Source: Lepas anatifera
Lineage: Eukaryota; Arthropoda; Thecostraca; Lepadidae
Reading direction: 5' to 3'
Length of the DNA: 64,000 nt
NCBI GenBank assembly: GCA_034440635.1
Contig: JAOTON010001253.1
Span: 868,001-932,000, forward strand
Made by a program: the position numbers and the translations under genes. Shown piece by piece: positions 44,825-56,461 of this stretch (position 1 is its first letter; each line of letters starts with the position of its first letter). A model generated the notes under the pieces. That model saw nothing but the letters and a program-made list of their open reading frames with translations. It searched no databases and was not told the origin of the DNA.

Positions 44825-45264
44825 GGCGTCTTACCCAGGTGGGCGCGTTACCCCACTCTACCCTACCTTCCTCCATCATAGAAACACACCCAAACAAAAA
44901 TCAGAAGAATAAATACCTTCATCTAGGGTAGTTTAATCATTCAAGAACTTGCTTTAATCTATTGGCAGGATTGTTTCACCACAGGAGAGTGAAACTATTC
45001 TTGGGGCAGTTTGTGAGTTCCATAGAAATACTCTGAGGTGATACATTTACACCTTTGCATTTTCAGTAAGAATGGAACTGCACTGTGCTAAAATGAAATA
45101 GTGATTAATTTACCACATGCGTGTAATATTACACCTTTTCTTCTAATATTAAGCTGTATGTCGGAATATATTTACCAAGAATTCTAAACAAATTCTTGAT
45201 AATGGGGTAATTTTAGGAGCAGACAAATTGAAATTCTACGCTTGAGGTGTTGTTTTTTTCAGTG
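44825..45264. other. Asymmetric right end segment of the palindromic element
   Basis: 440 bp between the two CAGTG-TA ends, without a copy in the left arm. It begins ggcgtcttacccaggtggg, related to the motifs in the central spacer (12150-13300). Otherwise AT-rich with no frame of note. Confidence 0.5.
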
Positions 45265-45497
45265 TAGAGCCCAAAAACTACTCAAAATGCGACCTTTGCC
45301 CTGTCATGACCTCAATATTGACCTGAGCCAAAAAGTAACTAGTATAGCTTATTCATGAATTTCTATGAGCTATCCACCAGCGTTCGCATTTTCTCGCTAT
45401 CCCACATAGGGGCCGAGTTTGAGGGGTGTTCAAACGCCCCCCCCCTTCCCCCCACCAGGGCGAAGGTGGCTTGGAGATCCACCGGGGCGCGGGTTAA

Positions 45498-46164
45498 AGA
45501 AGACCCAGCTGGTCAGACAGAACCCTGACGCCTATAGTTGGCCCTGCGACTCGCAGTGGGCCCTGCTGGCCATAGTCGTTTTACCAGGGCGCGGGTTAAA
45601 GAGAACCCAGCTGGTCAGACAGAACCCTGAGGCCTATAGTTGACCCTGCGACTCGCAGTGGGCCCTGCTGGTCATAGTCGTTTTTTCGATTTGTCGCAGA
45701 AGGCCCAGCTGACCAGGAAGGGTCCTACTGTCGATAGTAGTTCCTGGGAGTCCCTGAGAGTGACAGTGGTTCAGAAGACCCCTTTTTCAGAGGGTTCCGA
45801 TGATCAAAAGAGCCTTGCTTGTTACATAATGGAGTGTTGGACAGTTTAAGAGGGCCCTGTTTGACATGAAGTTCTCCGTGGGCCTCAGAGTATATTGCAG
45901 GCGGGCCGCGCTTCGCGCAGCCTGTATCCTCGCGGCGGCCCTCCAGGCTCTCGAGGGGACCGCCGCCCCAGCCGCCTCTCCTTGGCCTTGCCTCTGTAGA
46001 AGGCCCAGCCGACGATAGAGAGCCCGGTGGGGCGCATTCGGTGCTACTAGTTCAGAGGCTTTTCTAGTTACAAAAGGTTACGAAAGTCAGAGTGGGCCCT
46101 GTAGGCTTAAAAGTTCCTTACCAGCCACAATCACGTTCTCACTGAAAGAGGACCCAGCTGGTCA
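45498..46164. repeat. Host repeat of the nest, right part
   Basis: Contains two tandem units of about 105 bp (45490-45700: gggcgcgggttaaag.., cccagctggtcagacagaac). Then come further gccctgctgg motifs and a GC-rich hairpin near 45900-45975. Continues the repeat at 4400-4720. Confidence 0.6.
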
Positions 46165-46313
46165 GAGCCCTTTATTTCACATTCAAGGGCAATTCCATCA
46201 AACGATGGCTATTCTTCACCCCGGGTCGAGTTAAATGAAAACAAAACGATGGAAACAAACCAGACACAACTAGACGCTCACCCTTGCATGCACACACTTG
46301 TCCAGACTGTTGG

Positions 46314-47160
46314 TTAAGCATCATTCAGCTGCTGCTCCCGTAGATACACTTTTAATCGTGTTTTAAACACAGTGATGTTTGTGGCATCGCGGACATTGGT
46401 AGGAAGGTCATTGTAAGATCTCACAGCGTTGTACAGGAACCTCCGCCTGCCCGACTCCGTCCGAATGATCGGCGTCTGCAGCCGCTGGCTCTGCCGTGTA
46501 TTTCTGCCGTGAACTGACTGTCTAGACGCAAGACTGTTGGCCATTATCGCGGGATGTCCAGTTAACAATATTTTTTTCAAAGTGGTCAGGCAGTGGTATT
46601 CAATGAGGTATTCTGCACGAAGCCAGCCAAGTCTGCGTATTACATCGCTGATATGGTCAAATTTACGCCGTCCTGAGATCACTCGTGCGCCAAAATTTAT
46701 CAGTTTCTGTAACCGCCGGATCTGAGTAATCGTACAAGCACCATATACACTTAAGCAATAGCGTACCACAGACAGTACTAGGCCCTCCACCAATGTTATG
46801 ATGGTCCTTTCAGGAATGCAGTGACGTATATGCCCGAGTCCGCGTAGTGTTCCGGTGCAGCGCCTAATAACATCATCTACATGACTAGTAAAGGACATAC
46901 ATCGATCGAAAACAACACCGAGGTTCTTGGCAGTCTTAGACACCTCTATGACTGAGTCCATAAAGTTGATTGTTGGGTGACGAATGTTACGAATATTTTG
47001 CTGAGAGCCTAAAATTATGAACTGTGTTTTAGAGCTATTAATTTTCATGTCGTTTTGGCTAAACCAGTTCGATAATAGTGCCAGATCGTTTTCTAGAGAG
47101 CAAACAATATTTCCGAGATTACTGGGTGGTCCTGAAACGAAAACTTGGGTATCATCTGCG
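46314..47160 (-). pseudogene. CR1-like reverse transcriptase, part after the catalytic motif
   Basis: From ADDTQVFVSGPPSNLGNIV onward: MKINSSKTQFIILGSQQN, NLGVVFDRCMSFTSHVDDV, then ALYGACTITQIRRLQ-like thumb sequence (seen as SVYGACTITQIRRLQKLIN), ending KTRLKVYLREQQLNDA at the stop near 46314. The Asp-Asp pair lies right at the insertion site. The upstream start of the open frame (47321) lies inside the hAT-like end and has no meaning. Confidence 0.88.
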
Positions 47161-47394
47161 CAGGGACGGCGGATTCCAGGGTGCAAGTGGTGCAGTTGCA
47201 CCACTCGATTTTTTTCAAGTGGTGCAAAAGTATCTTTTGCACCACTTGTTTTGGCTTTGTCCAGGAGGCGCCCCTCCCCCCAGGCCTCAGCCGGCGCCCC
47301 CGGCCGGTCAGAGAAAATCAAGCCTAATTACCGCCTACCTGAAGAGGTAGGATCCTCTGTGAAAAAGACATTTTCATACATGAATGACGCACCT

Positions 47395-48675
47395 TGACAT
47401 CAAAACTGCGCCCTGGAAAGCAAAAGGCGCCCCCCTTGAGTAAAGGCGCCCCTCTGGATAGCATAGGCGCCCTTGAAAAGCGTAGGCGCCTCCTGGACAG
47501 CTGAGGCGCCTCCGAAGAAGAGAAACGGCGCCCCTAGATATCACATGCGCCCCCTGGTTAGCACAGGCACCCCTTGACAGCAAAAGGCGCCCCCCCGCAG
47601 AGAAAAGGCGCCCCCTGGACAACATACGCGCCCTTTGATAAGAAAGGCGCCCCCTGGAGAGATAAGAGAGAAACCCCCCTCCCGAGAACAACGGCGGCAG
47701 GGACGGCGGATTCCGCAGGACAGGGTGTGCAGTTGCACACCTTGAAAAAATGATGGTGTACAATAGTATATTTTTGCACACCTGGTTTTGACCTCGTACG
47801 GGGAGGCCCTCGCGGATTTGGGTGGCACCCCCGGATTTTGCCGGCGCCCCCGGCCGATCAAGAGAAAATCAGACACATCGCCTGTCTGAAGGGGTAGTAC
47901 CCTCTGTGTAAAATAAAATACACTTTCAAATATGGATGGCGCCCCTGACATCAAAGCTGCACCCTGGACAGCAAAAGGTGCGCACCCCCTCGAGTAAAAG
48001 CGCCCCTCTGGATAGCAAAGGCGACCTCTAGACAGCAGAGGCGCCCCTGGACAGAAAAAGTTACTCCCCAATTGAGGAGTAACGACGCCCCTGAATAGCA
48101 TAGGCGCCCTCTGGTTAGCACAGGCACTCCTGTACACTAAGAGGCGCCCCCTCTCCCATAGAGCAAAGGCACCCCTCTGGATATCATAAGCTCCCTTTAA
48201 TATCAATCGCGCTCCCTGGACAGCAGGGGCGCCCTCTGGATAGGATAGGCGCCCCCAAACCAGCAAATACGCCCTTTGATACCAAAAGGGCCCCATGGAC
48301 AGAACACACCCTCTGGATTGCATAGGCACCCCTGGACGGCAGAGACGCCCCTAAAGAAGAGCAACGGCACCCCGGGATAGCATATGCGCCCCTGGTTAGC
48401 ACAGGCACCCCTGGACAGCAAAAGGCGGCCCCCGTCCCCTGAGTAAAGGATCCGGGTCTCTGGATAGCATAGGTGCCCCTGGATAGCGCAGGCGCCTCCT
48501 GGACAGCAGAGACGCCTCCGAAGAAGATCAACGGCGCCCCTTGATATCATATGCACCCCCTGGTTAGCACAGGCATCCCTGGATAGCAAAAGGCGCCCCC
48601 CCCCGAGAGCAAAGGCGCCCCCTCTGGAAAGAATAAGCACCCATGGATAGGAAAGGCGCCCCCTGGGAAGGACAG
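47395..48675. repeat. Subterminal array, hAT-like copy 2
   Basis: Counterpart of 25925-27205 with the same internal duplicate of the terminus (CAGGGACGGCGG at 47698). The order of variant units matches copy 1, so the array was not rearranged after the copies parted. Confidence 0.8.
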
Positions 48676-50937
48676 CAGAACATTTTTTTAAGGAAAACTC
48701 AGTGGAGGGGGTGGTGGAGATTTTCTTGTGCTGGCCATTATAATGTCTTCGGGGGATCAAACCCCCATTTGGAGGGGGCGTTAATAAAATTTAGACGTGC
48801 TAGTGTTAAAAAAATGTCTCCTAATTTTTGTTATTCAATATTCTAAAGATTAGAGATGCTGCCCAGGACTGCGGGTTTTTTCAAAGGAAAAAGGCCAAAC
48901 CGGGTTTGCGAAAAGGCCAAAAGGTTCAAATTGTATTTGCAGTAAAAATTTTGTTTTTTTATAAATTTCGTCCAAGTTCTTCCCAGTACGGCTGTTGGAG
49001 TCTGAGTCTCATTAAAGTCCTCAAGGGACTTGTCACGGAGACCCCGACCCCACCACCCGAACGAGTAACGCCCACAATGAAGGGTTGATTTAGAAGCCAA
49101 AGTTTAACCTCCCACAAAGCACAGGGATGGCTGCCTCGCTCAGGTCACCCTCTCATCAGTCAGTTGTCAGCCGACCTACGTCGGGCAAACGATTGAGCGC
49201 CGGAGCGTCTCAGGGGAACCGATCTCAAGCCTGGACATGCACTGCCACTGCATGCTTCTCAGCAGCGAGCCGGAGCCCGACGCTCTACCAACCGAGCAAC
49301 CGGGGCGGCCAAATGGCCAAATAAATACCACAAAAGCCATATTTGAGGCTAAAACGAACCTTACCGGGTGTCATAAACCCACAGAAAAAGGACAGAGCAC
49401 TCTTGTATCACTGCAGTGACCAGTGTACTGTATAAAACTAAATGTTGATAATTTGATATTGACTTGACGATATATTTTTAGCACACTGCCCATCTCATAA
49501 GAAGGCAGGAGTCCCCTTCCAATCCCGTGTGGCGACCCAATTATTTTATCCACATAAATAAACAATTTGTTAGCATCATCAATTATCTTGGCCGCACCAC
49601 TCCCCGCTAACATTTGATATCTTCCTGCTTTTTCTGTGAATTGTTTGCTCTTGAACAGTGACGGATCCATAGGCAGATCCAGGATTGCCAATCTGAGGGG
49701 AGCACCTTCCCGGGGGCGCCATCCGGAGCAGGGGCGCCACTTTTGACCGGAAAAACCTACCAGGTGGGCGTAAAATCCTATCGGTGAGCACCGATTTTCG
49801 CACCCTGGGGAGTGGGAAGCGCCACTTCAGGCGAGTGCCATCGACCTTTCAGGGGGGCGCCGTGACCATTTCAGGGGGCGCCGAGGATCGATCGGGGGCT
49901 GCATCTGCCCCTCCCCTTTGCCCCCTGGATCCGCGTATGGGCGGATCTAGAATTTTAGTAAGGAGGGGGGGAAACGCGGAGCCTCAAAGTTGGCACTTAA
50001 CCATCAACTTTTCACCCAAAGGGCGCCTATGGTATTCGGTTTTCGGTTGCCGTCATTTTGGTGAATCGTATTTTTAACAACGTCCTATCCCACCCTCTCC
50101 CAGCCATAACAGTTTGTACCAGCCAAGCAAGATGCCTATTTGGCGTGATATTTGAAACAATGAATTGCTAAACAGTTCAGTCCACACTTTTTTCGGCACC
50201 TCTTGAAAAATCTGTAACTGCCACTAGGTCATGGAGAAATTCAAGACACTTGGGAAGATGCAACAGCTGAACATAAAGGTATATATCTGAGGATTTTTCT
50301 ATTGGTGAAGAGGGGTTAAGTTTATTTTAATATCAAATATGATAAGCATCATTTTGCCTTTCCACGTGGCCAAGATTCGTAAGATAATGGTGAGAGGACA
50401 TTGAAAATAATCGCAGCGAATGTGAACCTGGCCTGTGCGCTGTCCAAGAAAATTATCTCAGCGGAAAAGCTTTTAAGTTGTAGGAAACACAAACCGGACT
50501 TTAACCCACATTATTAATTGCTCCTAAAAAATAATGTTTGAACCAGATGGCAGACTCAAGGAGATATAAGGGAAGTTGAAACGTTAAGATAAACACAGAA
50601 TGAAGTATGTGGGCATTTTCCATCGACCCTTATCTATATTCTTCAATTCATCAGCATGGGAGAATTGCTCTTGTGCGTGAAATTTCGGAGGTGTTAAGAG
50701 AATTTCGGTAGCCATGTGATTGAATGCTGAAATAGATCATGCCATAGGCATGTGTGATTTGTGACATAAATGGGCCCTACTAGAATAAAAAGAAAACAGT
50801 TTCAACGTGTCCAAGTAATCTCTTGATAAATTGATAACTTTTTTTCGTTTATTGGCTGTAATTTGCGCGTTTAATGATCATGTGCAGTGTTCAGATCGAA
50901 GTGAAAAGACCATCCAGATTGATAAAACGAGTATATT

Positions 50938-52160
50938 TTGTCACTGACCATCCACTTATACCATCAACCATCGCCTTCAGGTCAAGTTCAGGACTCATTT
51001 AAGAGAAGAGGTGAGCGTGCACTGTGCATGCCCAAATCGAGACACAGCCGCCCTCCCGATGGACAGACCGCGCAGAAATACGTCCTCGTCGCGTTTGATT
51101 TCGCGCACGCGTATGACGTAGTGGATGATACGGCGGCTCTCTGCACGGGCAACAACATCCAAGTCGCCAAGGACCGGGCGCAATAAAGCTGCTGCTGGCA
51201 CCCTCATGAAGTGAACCCGACAGCACAAAATGGTGATATCAGGAGCCAAGATCCAAGTACTGGTGATGTCCCAGTGGGCCAGAGACGCCGATCCCTTCAA
51301 TTTTAAGGTCGACGGGAAGTCTGTCACTGCTGGAGACACCCTACAGCTACTTGGCGTCACTATCGATCGGCTCCTCCATTTCGGTCCACACTGTAAGAGA
51401 CTGTGGGAGAAGGTCCACCCCCGCATCTCCCACCTACGTCAACTGTCCGGCTGCAACTGGGGGCTGCACGAACAGCACCTCCGAACCGTCGCTACTGGCT
51501 ACGTGAGAGGAGCGATGGAGTAAGCGGCCGCAGCGTGGCTCCACGCCACACCGCCATTTCATGTCGAGCTGCTGGAACGCAAAATGAGAACGTCGGCGCG
51601 TATCATCACAGGATGCACCCACTCCACTCCCAGCCGAGTTAAGACTCCCCGCGTAGCGGCCAGAAGGAGGGTACTCGCGACCCGACTGCTGGTGAAATTC
51701 CATACCCTGCCGCCTGAAGACCCTCTGTGAAGACGTGCGGAGGCGACAGCGCCCTCTCGACTCTCCTCGGTGACCGGGTGGCGGCAGGTGGGCAAAGACA
51801 TGTGGGATCAAGCAGGCATCTCCCTCCCCATCGAGTCTTTCCTTCCTCGACGTCTTCCACTGTGGGTATCAGGAGAGTGAGTCACATTTCAACTAGACGT
51901 GGGCCCACTGACATCAGGAGCGCCACCTGTCCGGAAGAAGCGAGTAGCTCTCCCCCACCTCGCTTCCCTGACTCAATGTGCCACATGGGTGTGGACCGAC
52001 GGGTCAGTGCACGGAGGGGTCACGAGCGGGGAGCTGGGTCTTCATCGAGTCACCAGACAGAGCCCAGCATGAGCTCAGGCGACCAGCAGGCTCGCTCTGT
52101 TCGAGTTTTCAGGCTGAGATGGTAGCCATCCAAACTGCCTGTGTCTTCCTACTGGACTAA
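50938..52160 (+). pseudogene. Decayed non-LTR retrotransposon remnant, copy 2
   Basis: Same debris as 29480-30950. A deletion near 51120 joins the first reverse transcriptase box to the GATGAT of the YADD codons. Confidence 0.7.
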
Positions 52161-52757
52161 TCAGTGCACACAGAAGATCCAGTCATCTTCAGCATGGCCT
52201 GCCAAGGTGACGACGCATTATAGAAATAAAATAGCTTCAATGTCTGCAGATAAGACAGCGAATCTGTAAAAATCGCAAACTTCCTCACCATCAGCTTAGA
52301 CACCTGGTCCAAACAGCAAAAAAATAAGTACAGCTCTGAAGTAAAAATGGATCCTTCGTAAGGCAAACTAGAAAACTTCTCAACATCGTCACCAACAAAT
52401 GCACGCCCTGTGCCATTGTCACTTTCTTTTGCAACCGTCTATATAGAAACAGACATGGTTTTCGAACGGCTCCGCAAGCAAGTTCATAAATTACTGGCGC
52501 GTCGGTTCAGGAGGCAAATTTTTGCTTTGTTGGCGTAGGTTGTGTTCGTGTTAACTGTCGAGATGAGCTATGGTTCAATAACAGCTGCTTCATGTGGTTC
52601 GACGAGATTGCTGTCGATACCAGCCTGTGCCAGCCAGGCACAGACTCTCACTCCCTGGTGACGGGTTGCAAAACGCGAGCCACTGTCTATCTGACTGAGG
52701 TAGGCGTCGCCAAAAAAAAATGTTTGGTTTGTGGGGCGTGTTGGTGGCTTATTTTAA

Positions 52758-53205
52758 AGGAAACGTGGCACCTTGGTAAAATCCTGGAATTTTGTGTAAT
52801 TAGGCGTACTTTTAGCCGAAAATAATGAAACCACTCATGATTTCTCTGAAAAATTTACAACAAGCTCAATGCTTTTATTTTTAAAATACCCCTCTAGAAA
52901 AATGAATAAATATCTGCCTCTGGATGATGTCATGATCTGGCAACCACTACCATACTCGAAACACTTCAAGGGCTTCGATTGGCTGATGCTCATCGTGATG
53001 TCAGCATATGTCGTCACACCAGGAGCTCACAACAATGGCCCCCTGGCGAGAGGTACATGAGAGGTACATTTCGGGTAGGTTTTAGTTTTTTCTACGGAAA
53101 AATCGAGTTCCAAGACAAATGATATATAGAGCACCTGGTTTTCCGACTTGCTTTACAACTTGGCTATCTCAGTTAAAATCACGTTCTAAAGGTGCCACAT
53201 TCCTT
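52758..53205 (+). mobile_element. TTAA-type MITE, copy 3 (inside hAT-like copy 2)
   Basis: TTAA at 52754-52757 and 53206-53209. Orthologous to the copy at 31550-31998. Confidence 0.8.
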
Positions 53206-53539
53206 TTAATGGCTTAATGCAAAGCGAGTATCTTACTGCGCTTTTGTAGCGGTATTTCACTAATTTCCACTAGCATGCTTATTATGGGTGAAGCTTGGAA
53301 CGCTCCTGCTACTATTCTGATAGCGAGATGACGGACTTATCGATAATCTTTTTCGCGGACTAAGGAGTGGCCTCATACGCAACCCCGGTCTGCGACCTGG
53401 GATAACCTCTCACCGGCGCAGGAGAGCCGCATGACAATGTGCTGAAATCAACCATATTTCATTCTCAATGTATCTCTTCATAAGCCTGTAGGTCAGTGCC
53501 ATCATTCTTTTCTTTGAAATAAATAGTAAATATCCCGCA

Positions 53540-53620
53540 GTCAACCCCGGATTCGACCCGCGCACCCCTCATCACGAGACAGGACCTCTAACCACTAAAC
53601 CACTGCGCCACACTGTACCG
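53540..53620 (-). repeat. tRNA-like SINE head inside hAT-like copy 2
   Basis: Same as 32330-32410 with one change in the A-box region (ccactaaac for ccactagac on the plus strand). Confidence 0.55.
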
Positions 53621-55589
53621 ACTCCCACTAACCCTACACCTGTGACCCGTCAGGAGGTCACTGGCCGGTATCACGCAATCAAAACGATGCCGTGATCGTG
53701 GCGCCGGGTGTTGTGTTCGTACAGAAAAGGCATGGTATAAAGCTGCTTCTAGAAGACGAACCAAACATTAGATTCGCCTAGAATCACTTGTATCGGCGAC
53801 CCAGGACCCTAAGCTAGCTTTATGCCAAATTGCATCCACTTCCATTCATTTTGAGGACTTGAAACCATGGTGAGAAGCAAACATGTTCCGAGAAAATTAG
53901 CTCCTTGAAATACCCTTTCGGACGAATTACTCGAAAGCCGTTGGAGATAAGTGGGTAGTGTAAATGAATTGAATGACTGCAATTAATTTTCCTATTCAGC
54001 CATGTCAATTCTGAGCTTGTGAATGACATGTGCTCTGAACCGAAAAGCTGCAAATAAAAGGTTTTCTACTAAAATTATATTTATACATATAAGACAATGA
54101 ATTTTATTATCACGATATCCATCTCCGAATATTATCAGGCGGAAGCAATGTTCTTTCATTATTTGAAATGAAAAGTCAAATCGGCGCATTAGATCACGAG
54201 AGATTAAGATTTAAATGAAATGAGCAAAAATGTAGTCCTCCGGCAAAATGGCAAAAACTAGGTCAGAATTTTAGGTTTTCCACTGGAAACTAAGCCTAAG
54301 CACAAGAAAATTGACGTAGCTGCCTCCACGTGGCTGTCTTTAAACTAACTGAAGCGTGCCTTCTGACATTTCGAGCTTACAAGTCGGCTTTCAAATTTCA
54401 ATATCTTTTTTGCTTGTACTAGAAATACTTCGTTTTGGCGTAATAAATATTGTCGGACCAGTTCGAACTTTTTTCTTAGGTGGCCTTGTTGCTTATTCAA
54501 AAGGAGGCAAATTTCAAGTTCGTCGCTTAAGAAATAAAAATGATAAAATGCAAAATTGAAAACATTTGTTCCAAAATTTCTCAAAAACTATTTTGAATTT
54601 AAATTCGGGGGCCTTAGTTTGGGCGTCTAGCGTAAAAGGGCAATCACCCTACACAATTGCAGAGCCCTGGTATCAACTGTCAGAACCGCCAAACGGCCAG
54701 AATAGAGCCTCTTGAGAAATCTCAATCCGCTTCGCTCCATGGATTTCGTCATGCGGCTCTGATTCAGCCGTACTCGATCTTCGGACGAATAAGTGATCTA
54801 TACAGCATAAGAAGCTTATAACGTAGCGTATAACAATGAGCGTAAAACGTGCGCATAACGTATATATAGGCGATAAGCGTATAACGTGTATAGCATGAGA
54901 AACATTTCTCTATCTGCACGGTATCTCATCCTCGTCAACACCTTCAGTATTTTCAGCGTATCGAAACATTTTTTGCGGAAATCCTTCAGGTGTGGCACAT
55001 ATGAAAGCTTATCGAGTGTGAGCCTGATAAATCTGGTTTCTGCTACAACGTCGCTCGGATTTTCCGCGAATTTACAAAATCGGGTATTCAGTCTCAATGT
55101 CTATTATAAAAGTGCATGCACTATGTCTTTGAACTTGAAAATTTCAGTCCATTGCGTGTGATCCATTGCTGCAATATGTCAAGGCCAAGCTGCAGCCGCC
55201 TCTGCGCAGCTGCTGTAGTAGACACTGTCACACATATTGTGAAGTCTTCAACGAAAAACACGTGACGTATGTTTGCGGGAAGTGTCTGCAATATCATTGG
55301 TCATAACTGCAAACAAGGCTATGAATATCGCAGAATCCTGGGCTATGCTACTCTGTTGCTGATGCCAATCCGATACGATTGAGTTTACGCGAAATCTAAA
55401 ATACCTATTTTTCGGAATATTAGAAATAAACCACCCCAAGTGGCCTCGCACGCCGAGTCCAAAGAGTTTCTGCAGAACGCCATTGGATAGCAAAGGCGCC
55501 CCCAAGAGATGATGGCGCCCCCTGGGGAGGAAGGCACCCCCTCCAGAAAATCTTGCACCACTTCTCGAAAATGCAATCCGCCGTCTCTG

Positions 55590-56319
55590 CATCTGCGTAT
55601 TGAACTATTTTGGCGTGATTTACGTATAGAGAGATGTCGTTGACGTATATGGAAAATAACAGGGGCCCGAGGGCAGAACCTTGGAATGTTCCCATAGGAT
55701 TGAGGAGTGGCCGAGAGAGGACGCAGTCGACATGCTGATGAGCCGATGGTGGTGTCCCTGCAGGATTTTGGATGAGAACTTGTTGGTAGTGATTTTTCAA
55801 ATAATTTTCGAACCATGGTGTGACAACCCCGTACATTTGCAGTTTCTCGATCAATTTGTCATGGGGTACTAGATCAAACCCTTTAGAACAGTCTAGAAGG
55901 CATAGCAAAGTAATGTGGCGGCGGTCAATTGCTGAGAAAACACTGTCAGTGACTGTTAAGAGCGCAGTTTCAGTTGAATGATGAGGTCTAAAACCATGCT
56001 GGGATGGCGAGAACAGGTGATGACTTGTAAAATAGTGAGAGAGCTGCTCATAAACGACACGTTCTGTGATTTTGTCTATTGTTGTGAGAATAGAGATCGG
56101 TCGAAAATTTGATGATTCGGTTGAGTTGGATGACTTTTGAACTGGATGGACGATAGTACACTTCCATGAGTCCGGAACGGTGTGAGTGATGAGACTAATA
56201 TTAACAATGTGTGTGATTACAGAACAAAGTGAATGAATGCACAGCTTGATGAAACGCATGCACAACCCATCGGCGCCAGCGGTCGCACTACTGCGCATCC
56301 GGGATACAACGTCCAGAAG
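55590..56319 (-). pseudogene. CR1-like reverse transcriptase, part before the catalytic motif
   Basis: Boxes in order: TAGADGLCMRFIKL, SSNFRPISILTTIDKITERV, QHGFRPHHSTETALL, LLDCSKGFDLVPHDKLIEKL (catalytic Asp), GTFQGSALGPLLFSIYVNDI, then IVQYAD, where the frame meets the insertion. A stop (TAG on the minus strand near 56320) separates it from the linker frame upstream. Confidence 0.9.
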
Positions 56320-56461
56320 CTAGTCAGATGTTATGGGATGCACATCAAACAAACCAGTCGACACGCGCGGTAAACGCACCGACAGGGCAGGGCCCGAGCG
56401 ATCAATGCTCCTTGCGGTTTTAGCACCAACTTCAACAAAGTACCTATTTAGGGCATCAGCA

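Larger units (their letters stand above)
5474..45264. mobile_element. Giant palindromic TIR element (CACTGAAAAAA ends, TA target)
   Basis: The left end CACTGAAAAAAGTACGCC starts after TA at 5472-5473. The right end TTTTTTTCAGTG stops at 45264 before TA at 45265-45266. The related site at about 61910 (gatgctagagccc) carries one TA and no insert, so the TA was duplicated on insertion. CACT-type ends with a 2-3 bp duplication resemble CACTA/EnSpm elements, but the family is not settled. Most of the interior is two inverted arms (5474-11925 against 13618-18756 plus 40842-44822). A second CAGTG-TA end at 44818-44824 closes the symmetric part; the 440 bp beyond it have no counterpart on the left. 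No transposase seen. About 22 kb is a later BEL insertion. Confidence 0.65.
4725..45493. mobile_element. Outer TTAA-flanked element with GC-rich ends (interrupted by about 39.8 kb)
   Basis: The left end reads CCCTCGCCCGGTGGGGGTG after TTAA at 4721-4724. The right end, on the other strand, reads CCCGCGCCCCGGTGG before TTAA at 45494-45497. A second copy at 59437-62121 shows the layout without the large insertion: its sequence runs directly from the equivalent of 5460 (ctgtcagatgcta) to the equivalent of 45265 (gagcccaaac). TTAA duplication with ends starting CCC fits piggyBac-like elements. No transposase is present. The body is rich in AGGTCA/TGACCT hexamers. Confidence 0.7.
47161..55589. mobile_element. 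Large hAT-like TIR element, copy 2 (8.43 kb)
   Basis: Ends CAGGGACGGCGGATTCCAGG and, inverted, CAGAGACGGCGGATTGCA. Perfect octamer CATCTGCG at 47153-47160 and 55590-55597. Colinear with copy 1 except that it lacks the LINE at 34110-35287 and about 249 bp around 29663-29911. The two copies otherwise differ by scattered changes only. Confidence 0.88.

Noticed and set aside
47161..47321. N-terminal part of the minus-strand reverse transcriptase frame 46314-47321
   Set aside because: These codons lie in the hAT-like end; the real upstream sequence is at 55590-56319.
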